Below, piece by piece: positions 57,001 to 64,000 of a DNA stretch of 64,000 bases; position 1 is the first letter of the stretch; every line of letters begins with the position of its first letter. The notes beneath the pieces were generated by a model, which saw nothing but the letters and a program-made list of their open reading frames with translations, did not search any database and was not told the DNA's origin. The DNA comes from Cololabis saira (taxonomy: Eukaryota > Chordata > Actinopteri > Beloniformes > Belonidae). The DNA is taken from NCBI RefSeq assembly GCF_033807715.1, contig NC_084591.1, positions 45,150,368 to 45,214,367 on the forward strand, written 5' to 3'. The translations under genes and the position numbers were made by a program.

Positions 57001-58864
57001 GCCAAAAAAAACCTATGGCCATCCCAATGTTCATCCTTCCACCTGGAAAATAACACCTGTCTGACAGCGTATAAATCACACATTCAACCTTCAGCGATAA
57101 TAGCGGGATCCAATCTAAAAACATCTAATGGTGTCCTGCTCTCACTCTATTTTGATGCTGTTCCTCCAACTCCAGCTTCTTGCAACCATATGAAGTGATA
57201 TAATTAGTTTTTACTCCTTTATTAGTGGTATTCTCTGAATTGCATCAACATATTCGACTTTCTTTTGCATGGTTCATTGTTCATACATCCAGTGAAGATT
57301 TATGTTTTTTTTTTCAGGTGCAAAAGGAATAATTTCTTAAGAAAAATACGTCTTTTTTGTATTTGATATTTGTGGGCATAAATAAAAAAGGAAAAGAAAA
57401 AAAAGGGAAAACAGCAGATGCCTACAGAGTGGAGATGATAATTCACTGTTTGAATACAAAGATGAATGGAAGAGATATAATTAATTTAAACGGTTTTAAA
57501 GCTTGTACTTCAGTGAGTCCTTGCTTTTCCAATTATGAAAAAGTTACATGTTTTACTGCATATTCTTTATACTTTGATGTGATGTCAAGATAAATGTGAT
57601 GAGGTTATTTATTATTTTATTTCAAATGCAAGGATGCTGGAGGGGAGTTTGCCGAATTAGTGGTAATGCGCTTTGTTGACTTGGAGAAGATATTACCCCT
57701 GGAGTTATTGTGTGGGAGTGCCTCAGGATTTCCTCGGTAATCCCACTTGGAGGTCTAGTGCATTATGCTATGGGCATGAGCCAAAAGCTTGGGTTTGGCC
57801 TTGAAAGGTACAGACCATATACTTGACATCTCTAAAACACACAACCTCTGTTCTGGATCTACTAATCAGGGGTTGGACCTTATTCCACTCTGGAGTTTAT
57901 TGAGGTGAAAGGCATCAGGATGGTCTGGTCTTACTCGTCGCACTCTAGGTCAGGGCCAGTACGTTGGAATTCTCCTCAGTAGATGAGAGGGTATATCTCC
58001 CCTGCACTTTTGGGTTAGGGAATGGGCCCTACCTGTTGTTTGTGGTTATTTGTCAAACAGCAGTGTGGATTACCTTTATGGAGTCCTTGTGGGGCTGCTA
58101 AAAAGTGCTCAGAAAGAGGACTTTATACTTCACATATTGTCAAAAAAACAGTCATATGTCTACTCCCACACAGGAGCATATTCATGCTGGAGCATATTTA
58201 TTTTAACCCATTGGTTTACAGTTTGTGATTTAGAGTTTGTGATCGTGTCTTCCCTGCGATATAGGATGTTCCTCTTTTTTGTTCTGTGATTACATTTCTT
58301 GCTCCAGCACAGTGTTCTCTGCAGCTTCCAGCTCGTTGATTGGCCGTGCTGACTCTCTGGGCTCTAATACCGATGTTGATGCACTACTGTCTCACTTTTT
58401 TTTTTTTTTTTTTTTTCCTTGTTTGCACACATATTAATGATTGATACCATGACGGTAGAAACCAAAAGTAAATATATGTGCATTATTACTATATTTAATA
58501 TATATACATATATATACGCATACATATGCGTACACATACATAAATATACACATACAAACCCAGTGTTTTTTTTTTTTGGGGGGGGGGGGTGACGACATCC
58601 ACTGCCAATCCAGGAAGCAGGAACACACGGAGACACACGTCAAGCACTAGAAATCTGCAACAAAAAACCACAAAACAAAGCACGAAACCGGCACGGAGCC
58701 AACCAAAACAATAACAGCAATCGACCTAAATCTTGAGATCTGATCGCAGTCTGAGCTAAGCTATCGCTACCGCTACCTAAACCCAAAAACTAGAGAGCCA
58801 GCATGCAGGTGAACAAGCCAGTGTGTATGTCTATGTGTGTGTGTGTGTATGTATATGATCCTGC

Positions 58865-58895
<31 letters not shown>

Positions 58896-58910
58896 CATGT
58901 GACTAAGTGA

Positions 58911-58962
<52 letters not shown>

Positions 58963-59575
58963 AACCAAACAAAGCTCCACCTGAAGTGTATCTATAGTGG
59001 GGGGAGGTGGGGGAGCAACCCCGCCACCCGCGAGACCAGAGGCCGACACGGAAGAGCCCGGAACCCAGGCCACCGGCAACCCCACAGAGGGGAGAAGTAG
59101 GAGGGAGGCAACCCACCGCCTGCGAGGCCCCCCCCCGGCGGCGGCCGAGGGGGCCCGCGGGCGGGGCCCCCACGGCGCGGGAAGAAGCAGCCAGGGACCC
59201 CGCGGCGGCGGACCGCGACCCAGGCAATCCCCGGCCACCCGGTCCGGGCCGGACACGCGGCCAGGAGGCCCTCACCCTTCAGGCCAACGACCCCCACCCG
59301 GCAGGGGGCCAGCCTGCCCGGAGAGACAGAGCCACCCCGGCCGCCGACGCGGGCAGGCGCACCCGTCCCCCACGAAAGTGGCCCTCCAAGACCAGAGGGG
59401 CGCCCCGCCGCAGAGGCAGCGGGGGGGACCGGAGCCGGGCCCGGAGAGAGGGAACCCCCCAACAAGGCGACACCCGTGCAGGCCCGACAACGGAGAGCCC
59501 CAGACCCAGGCATCCCATTCATTCATCCATTCACCTATCCGATACCTATACTAATAATAATATAATATACTATAC

Positions 59576-59649
<74 letters not shown>

Positions 59650-60404
59650 ACTAATAATAATAACCATCTTTGTATAATATAATATTAATAAATTATTAAG
59701 TTTTGATGTCCTGCCAATGGAGGCTCAAATCCTCCATGGCAGGACCCTTCCATACCGCATTCTCACCGACACAGACATACAATCACGCACCGTTTCCCCC
59801 TCCCCGGGGGGGTCCAGCACCGCCAGAAGGCACCCCAGGCTGCACGGCGAGCCCCGCCAGGCCCGGGTAACCCGACCCACCTGTCCCAGGCCGGTGAGGG
59901 AACGCGGGTGATGTGGGACCCCCTCCCGCCCCTGGTGTTGAGTGCATGTGATTAATGCCATAAAAACAGGGAGGGGGGAGGGCCAAGTATTGATTGACAC
60001 TACTGTCTCACTTTAACTTAAACTGTCAAAGCATGTTGGATGAAGTGTGCCACCACTGAAAACAAGGAAAACAAATCTAGACCTGAGCACCTGGATGCAT
60101 GCGGTGAGACAGGAGTGCAGAAAACTAAATGGAAGGACAAGCAACACCTTTTCCAACATGTCTTTTCTGATGAAAGAGTTTAATTTTGAAAAATGCAATT
60201 ACTGAACTTCGGAGAGAAAAGAAAGGTAAAATCATTTTCAGTTCATTATTTTACCTACAGAGGTATACCTTGTATGTGTGGGTAGATCATCAGGTACAGA
60301 AAAGCAGTGAGCAGAGTGCTCGACGTGGTGTCAGTCCCAGCTAGGTACAGATCAAACGTACTTCTCAAGAGTTGCTCCTCTGAAAAGGTAGAATCATCAC
60401 CTCT
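48090..60404 (-). CDS. Cytochrome P450 family 2 gene, exons 6-9 (partial, 5' end outside window)
   Basis: Microsomal heme monooxygenase of the CYP2 family. Exons on the minus strand: 6 = 60,269-60,404 (I-helix [14 protein letters not shown], oxygen-activating AGTDTT), 7a = 49,797-49,882 ([20 protein letters not shown]), 7b = 48,590-48,691 ([16 protein letters not shown]-helix ExxR), 8 = 48,369-48,510 (PERF-region [14 protein letters not shown]), 9 = 48,090-48,274. Exons 8 and 9 join to give the heme motif [11 protein letters not shown] with its Cys ligand; the stop is TAG at 48,090-48,092. All splice sites are GT/AG, phases match and no stops occur, so it looks functional. Exon 7 (normally 188 nt) is split 86+102. 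Exons 1-5 are not found up to 64,000. Subfamily not assigned. Confidence 0.92.
48827..49634 (+). mobile_element. Non-autonomous LTR retrotransposon in P450 intron 7a/7b
   Basis: Flanked by a 5-bp duplication GTATG (48,822-48,826 and 49,635-49,639). 5' LTR 48,827-48,957 (131 bp) and 3' LTR 49,407-49,634 (228 bp), both TGTGGCAGGG...GCTACA or CTACA; the 5' LTR lacks about 97 bp. Directly after the 5' LTR is a primer-binding site TGGCACCCAACGTGGGGC (48,959-48,976), complementary to the 3' end of tRNA-Lys(1,2) apart from one base. Only about 450 bp of interior with a Gln/Ala-rich gag-like start remain; no pol. It contributes 808 of the intron's 1,105 bp. Confidence 0.9.
50045..50430 (-). repeat. 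tRNA-like SINE, reverse orientation
   Basis: Typical teleost SINE tract reading AAGAAGGTTGTGGGTTAAAT and AGCTGGTAGTGCAGCCG on the minus strand (50,350-50,425), with CACACAGAAAGGCCC at about 50,262-50,276. Confidence 0.7.
50496..53424. mobile_element. 2.9-kb inverted-repeat DNA transposon in P450 intron
   Basis: Left end GGGGCCTCATGTTCGAAACG (50,496 on) and right end its complement (53,405-53,424), with further subterminal GCGTACGC motifs on both sides (about 50,536 and 53,362). No transposase motif recognised inside; it hosts the small MITE at 51,975-52,105. Immediate flanks do not show a clear duplication. Confidence 0.75.
51975..52105. repeat. 131-bp palindromic PIF/Harbinger MITE
   Basis: AGGCTGATTTATGGTTCCGC at the left, inverted at the right, flanked by TAA (51,972-51,974 and 52,106-52,108). 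Interior is an imperfect palindrome of CCTACGGCGTAGG/GCGACGCG motifs. Confidence 0.88.
53940..54230. repeat. Degenerate tandem repeat (TTTCAGTTGTATGTG-like)
   Basis: About ten imperfect units of roughly 25-30 bp built on TTTTCAGTTGTATGTGT. The following 54,240-54,325 ends AATAAAATGGAATTGAATTG, an L2-type tail. Confidence 0.6.
54489..54805. repeat. 317-bp inverted-repeat MITE
   Basis: TGGCGCTTTTCAACTAGTAC at the left, CTAGTGTAAAAGCGCCA at the right, flanked by TTA on both sides (54,486-54,488 and 54,806-54,808). Same family as 42,234-42,920; the duplication suggests PIF/Harbinger. Confidence 0.85.
55776..56262. repeat. 487-bp PIF/Harbinger-type element
   Basis: AGCCTGGATTATGGTTCTGC at the left and CATAATTCAGCCT at the right, flanked by TAA (55,773-55,775 and 56,263-56,265). 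Longer relative of the MITE at 51,975, and related to 60,573-61,016. Confidence 0.85.
56521..57640. other. Unassigned P450 intron DNA
   Basis: No exon or transposon end recognised; AT-rich in the right half. Confidence 0.5.
57641..58200 (+). mobile_element. RTE-like LINE endonuclease fragment, heavily decayed
   Basis: Plus-strand sequence resembles the N-terminal endonuclease region of the same LINE group as 1,614-3,448 (tracts GTAGATGAGAGGGTATATCT and CTGTTGTTTGTGG correspond to the segment before the GDFNAH motif). Many stops and frameshifts. Confidence 0.55.
58396..59997 (-). mobile_element. Poly(A) retroelement E, copy 2
   Basis: Flanked by the 14-bp duplication CACTACTGTCTCAC (58,382-58,395 and 59,998-60,011). 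The poly(A) is a T run from 58,396, so the element is on the minus strand. Same order as copy 1: AT-rich 3' end, GT tracts (58,866-58,888 and 58,913-58,958), GC-rich block (59,000-59,510), ATA repeat (59,550-59,660), and a 5' segment (59,710-59,997). It lies in the 10.4-kb intron of the P450. It shows the uninterrupted target into which dio1 jumped in copy 1. Confidence 0.88.
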
Positions 60405-60572
60405 CTGAAAAGCAGTGAGTAATTATTGTAAGAAAAACACAGAATCGGGAAAAAAGCAATATAACCACAGAAAGAAACACTGTAAGAGATGAAAAGTGCT
60501 GCATTCCACGAGTATCCATCAGTCCATTTTCAACCATTTCTCTGTGGTCAAGTTGAGGGGGCAGTAGGCTAA

Positions 60573-61016
60573 AGGCTGAATTATGGTTCTGCATTAAATC
60601 AATGCAGAGCCTACGCCGTAGGGTACGCGGCTACGCAGGAGGCTCTCAGTAGCCTACGCTGTAGCCTGACGTACAGTACACCTCCCAAAAAATTTAACTA
60701 CGCGTTGAGGTGACGCAGACCCAACACAGACCGAGAGGGCTGTGATTGGTTTGCTTGGTAGCAAAGCATTTTTGGTTCCAGTTCGTGAAGCAGTAGTGAA
60801 CTTTCAGCGCTCTTTTCTTCGTGTGTGTGGGATGTTTTGGTTTTTTGAACAATAGTTGTCCTTATCTCTTTGATTCACTGTGACCGAAAAAGCTGGAAGC
60901 TAAACAAAGTATCAACTAGCGCTCTGGGGGGGTATTGCACCGCAACGGAATGCAGTGACGGAGAAGTCCGAAGGGTTCACAACGGCGTCACGTCAGGCAG
61001 AACCCTAAATCAGGTT
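60573..61016. repeat. 444-bp PIF/Harbinger-type element
   Basis: AGGCTGAATTATGGTTCTGC at the left; GCAGAACCCTAAATCAGG at the right; flanked by TAA (60,570-60,572 and 61,017-61,019). Related to 55,776-56,262. Confidence 0.8.
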
Positions 61017-61019
61017 TAA

Positions 61020-61330
61020 GCAGGGAAGCCCATACTTCCCTCTCTTTGACCACTTCATCCACAACATCTTTGGGGATCCCAATGCATTCCCAGGCCAGCT
61101 GAGAAACTTCCTTGCAACTGCCAGTGGGACATGCTTGGAAAACACCATCTGGGTAACAGAGTTGGTTAAGCCATGATAGTTCACCATTACTGTACAGAAG
61201 ACAAGAGTCAGCTGTGCTGTGCAGGCTGACATTGGGGAAAAAGTTAATCTGTGTGTTCCAGTACAGAATCAGCACCTCGTGGCCGCTGGCGAGACACAGC
61301 ACCAATTTGCGTACTCTGTGGCTGTGCAAT
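61020..61330 (-). mobile_element. RTE-like LINE C-terminal fragment
   Basis: The minus strand reads VFQACPTGSCKEVSQLAWEC, IGIPKDVVDEVVKEREVWAS, a diverged form of the TGRRPRGRPRTRW...RLAWERLG...VWASLLRLLPP end of the LINE at 15,393. The 5' portion (61,190-61,330) is not clearly matched. Confidence 0.6.
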
Positions 61331-61584
61331 TAATCCAGAAGTGGTCTTAGTTTGGCTTCTGCTGGTGGTTTGATGCAGCGAGTCGATGGACGCAGTCAAG
61401 GATAATGGGCATTTAAAAGGCATTGGTGCCAAAAACGTCACAAAGGAGTTTACTCACAAAATCAACCTATTTAGGCATTTCCACAGATTCAGGCAGGCCA
61501 ATAATGCGGACATTCTTTTTTCATGTGTAATTGTTCAGGTAGTCAAGTTGTTTCTTTATGGCCGTGTTTTCCTTTGTTAATTTA

Positions 61585-62815
61585 ATTACTTGCGTATAAA
61601 GCCCAAAACGGCTTAGCTCCGCAATATTTGCAAGATCTGATAGTGCCTTATGTTCCTGGCAGAGCTCTCCGTTCTCGGAGTGCAGGTTTACTCGTAGTTC
61701 CTAGAGTATCTGTAGCCAACTAGTGCTACCCGGGGTCAACTGACAGGAAAAGAGGACACGGGGTTTCGTGGAGAAATTCTTTGATTTTTATTTCACCAAG
61801 ACACAGACGTGTATCAGTACACTCGGCAGCCCTGTGTCATCCCTCTGAGCTGATTGGGCACAGGTGTGCCCAATCAGCTGGACCAGGCCCGTGCCACCTG
61901 TGTGCTGCTCCCCCGCAGACCACGCCCAATCCTCCACGCTGCCACAGTATCCAAATGTAGATTTGGAGGGCGGGCGTTCTATGGAACTATGGAACTATGG
62001 AACCAACATATGGGTTAAGGAGGCTGACACCACCTCCACCTTTAAAACCAAACTTAAATCCTTTCTGTTTAGTAAAGCCTATAGTTAGTGTTTAGTAAAC
62101 CTCTAGCTGGTGTTAGTAAACCTCTTGTTAGTGTTTAATAAACCTCTAGTTAGTGTAAACTCTAGTGTGTTAGAGTCAGTAGTCATAGCTGCAGCTATAG
62201 AACAAGACTATAATAGTTAGTCTCAAACATAGCTTCATGGCAGATATGCTGCAATAGGCCTATGCTGCAGGGGGGCACCGACATGTTCCACTGGGCGGTG
62301 CCTCTCACCCTTCTTCTCTTCTCTTCTCTTCTCTTCTCTTCTTCTCTTCCCTTCTTCTCCTTTTCCATTTTTATTTATTATAAGTATTTCATAGCCATCA
62401 TTTTTGTCCATCGTTCCTGTAGTTTCTTTTGCTGGCCTCCTTTTTTCTTTTTTGTGCATGTTTTCAGGCCATAGCTTCAGGAGCTGCGTGCTGGCCTGCG
62501 GTTCCCCCCGCCCCCCCGGTCATCCCGCTGCTGCTTCCACTCTCCACCGTCCCTGACCACGCCAGACTGGCCTCCGACAGGAGGGTCCCCCCTTATGAGC
62601 CTGGTCCTGCTCAAGGTTTCTTCCCTCCTAAAGGGGAGTTTTTCCTTGCCACTGTTTGGCTTAAGGCTTTTCACCCACTAGGGGAGTTTCTACCTGCCAT
62701 TGTTTATGTAATAATTGCTTGAGGGTCATGTTCTGGGTCTCTGGAAAGCGTTAGGAGACAACTTTTGTTGTATTAGACGCTATATAAATAAAAATGTAAT
62801 TGAATTGAATTGAAT
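61585..62815 (+). mobile_element. L2-type LINE 3' end
   Basis: Plus strand: ORF2 C-terminal tract (YKAQNGLAPQYLQDLIVPY, then, after a solo LTR, STFKTKLKSFLFSKAYS-stop at about 62,090), a 3' UTR with three or four copies of the AACCTCTAGTTAGTG unit, a C/T-rich run (62,310-62,355), and the conserved terminal tract CAAGGTTTCTTCCCTCCTAA...TATATAAATAAAAATG with ATTGA repeats (62,795-62,815). Confidence 0.82.
61711..61946 (-). mobile_element. Solo LTR inside the L2 LINE
   Basis: 236 bp, TG...CA ends, flanked by GTATC on both sides (61,706-61,710 and 61,947-61,951). On the minus strand it begins TGTGGCAGCG and ends GTTGGCTACA with an internal AATAAA. It shares its start, end and the palindromic GATTGGGCAC...GTGCCCAATC motif with the LTRs at 48,827-49,634, so it is the same LTR group. 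Confidence 0.88.
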
Positions 62816-62915
62816 CTTTAATCTTCCGTCTCATTTCTGGCATACTTCCAGACTGTCAAGTCTCTTACAACTTTGGGCTAAAGATATAAGCATAATATAT
62901 TTTAGCGGGAACTGC

Positions 62916-63060
62916 AAGAAGACGTTCTAGCACGCTTGCATGCTTCATCGGAAGAACTCCAGGATGCATCCTAACCAAATGTCCGAGCCTATGTAAGAGA
63001 GGAGCAGCTCTACTCTGAGCCCCTCCTGGATAACTCCCAGATGCTATAGGCTGGCTACAA
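62916..63060 (-). repeat. RTE-like LINE fragment
   Basis: GGATGCATCC...AAATGTCCGAGCC and CAGCTCTACTCTGAGCCCCT resemble, in the same orientation, the antisense of the LINE 3' part near 1,870-1,890. Confidence 0.5.
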
Positions 63061-63477
63061 AAGTGAGAAAAATATGGAATAGTTGTGACAACGACCTAAA
63101 AAAGTTTAAGAAAATGTTTGAAGAAAATATTGTAAATAAATATAAAACACTATAACTATAAAATATATTATCAAAAACATTCTAGAATGTGAAACGTCAA
63201 TTTTATATTTTGTCTTGTTTGTATTTATTTTTTGTCCTCTTTATGCATTGCGTTTCCACGGATTAATGCTAATGTTTCAGATTTAAGCTGATCACAAGAG
63301 AAAAAGGGTAGGCACTATAAGCTACGGCTTCAGCCTACTATGTGAAGGTGCTGATTTTCATTCCAGTAACTTAACATTCTATTAATAAAAGTAATAACCA
63401 GAATCAGTGATGAAAGGCAGCCTTGGGAAGGTCAGACTCTCACTGGAAATTAATCTGACTTACTGCGGGCCCTGACT

Positions 63478-63594
63478 AGGGATGGGAATTGTTAAGAATT
63501 TACAGATTCCGGTTCGATTATCGATATTGCTTATCGATTTGGTTCCTTAATGATTCTCTTATCAATTCAGTTATATATGGTATAATTGATTTTG
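63478..63594. repeat. Possible hAT-type element end
   Basis: AGGGATGGGAATTGTTAAGA followed by imperfect ATCGATT repeats, a pattern common in teleost repeats. The other end is not in view. Confidence 0.4.
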
Positions 63595-63955
63595 GTTGCA
63601 GTAGCACGGTGGCTTAGTGGTTAGCAAGGTTGCCTCACAGCAAGAAGGTTCGACTCCGGGGCCTGGGAGTCGAACCCATTTGCATGTTCTCCCTATGCTT
63701 GTGTTGGTTCCCTCCAGGTACTCTGGCTTCCTCCCACAGTCCAAAAACATGCATACTAGGTAAATTGATGATTCGAAATTGCCCTTTCGTGTGAGTATGG
63801 ATGGTTATCTGTCTGTATATGTTGTCCTGCAATAGACTGGTGACCTGTCAAGGGTGTACCCCTGCCTCTTGCCTGTAATTAGCTAGGATAGGCTCCAGCA
63901 GACCCCCATGACCCTGCAAAGGATATAACGGGTATGGAAAATGGATGCATGACTG
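63595..63955 (+). repeat. tRNA-like SINE
   Basis: Head GTAGCACGGTGGCTTAGTGG with box A/B-like spacing, middle TTTGCATGTTCTCCC and CTTCCTCCCACAGTCC, and 3' tract GGATAGGCTCCAGCAGACCC ending GGAAAATGGATGCATG. Essentially full length; the same family has fragments at 28,640 and 50,045. Confidence 0.8.
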
Positions 63956-64000
63956 GATTTTGGTTGCGTTAAGACTGTAATTTCAAGTATGCATGTGAGA

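Noticed and set aside
63598..63672. tRNA gene
   Set aside because: Has tRNA-like promoter spacing, but the continuing sequence is the conserved body of a teleost SINE and no proper acceptor stem is formed.

Overview
The window is vertebrate nuclear DNA, almost certainly from a ray-finned (teleost) fish. It holds immunoglobulin heavy-chain V segments with two-exon leaders and 22/23-bp-spacer recombination signals, spliced genes matching teleost/vertebrate cfap53 and CYP2, a selenocysteine deiodinase copy, and the usual teleost repeats (L2, L1 and RTE-like LINEs, PIF/Harbinger and hAT miniature elements, tRNA-like SINEs, long GT and ATCC microsatellites).

Region 1 (about 1-24,300) is part of an IGH V cluster, with all segments on the minus strand. 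Eight V segments look intact (leader exon, short leader intron, V exon with both cysteines and the core Trp, canonical heptamer and nonamer, octamer-like promoter box). Two pseudogene fragments of another V family and one 3' V relic are also present. The cluster carries a tandem duplication with an offset of about 13.7 kb at its left end: V-A / LINE / V-B / V-C from about 1-9,500 recurs at about 13,720-24,470. After duplication the copies diverged by insertions. A 1.43-kb inverted-repeat transposon sits in the leader intron of one V-B gene. In the second copy the LINE was hit by a poly(A) retroelement ('E'), which was then hit by a full-length retrocopy of iodothyronine deiodinase 1 (dio1). 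That retrocopy keeps an uninterrupted 248-codon frame with in-frame Sec codon 126, a convincing SECIS element in its 3' UTR, a poly(A) tract and a 15-bp target-site duplication.

Region 2 (about 24,300-29,700) is repeat-rich flank: two L2-type LINE 3' ends, one with its 3' UTR expanded into a roughly 500-bp minisatellite, and an L1-type LINE tail.

Region 3 (about 29,700-43,650) is cfap53 on the plus strand, a coiled-coil axonemal/cilia protein. Seven exons are secure, and a probable first exon lies just downstream of an RFX X-box. The reconstructed length is 513 aa, close to the vertebrate family length. The introns hold a THAP-domain relic, a 43-bp minisatellite and, in the 6.5-kb fourth intron, a 5.4-kb DNA transposon. 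It has roughly 350-bp inverted repeats and one very large frame (about 1,135 codons, broken by a single TAA) ending in a XPG/PIN-like nuclease motif. It sits inside an L1 relic and is the least-described mobile system in the window (best guess: Academ-like).

Region 4 (about 46,400-64,000) holds a decayed BED-finger hAT-type gene hit by two MITEs, then the 3' half (five exons) of a CYP2-family P450 on the minus strand. Its canonical 188-nt exon 7 is split by an extra phase-0 intron, into which an 808-bp non-autonomous LTR element has inserted. The next intron (about 10.4 kb) and everything to the right is a patchwork of LINEs, MITEs, a second copy of element E, a solo LTR and SINEs. Exons 1-5 of the P450 are not seen and probably lie to the right.
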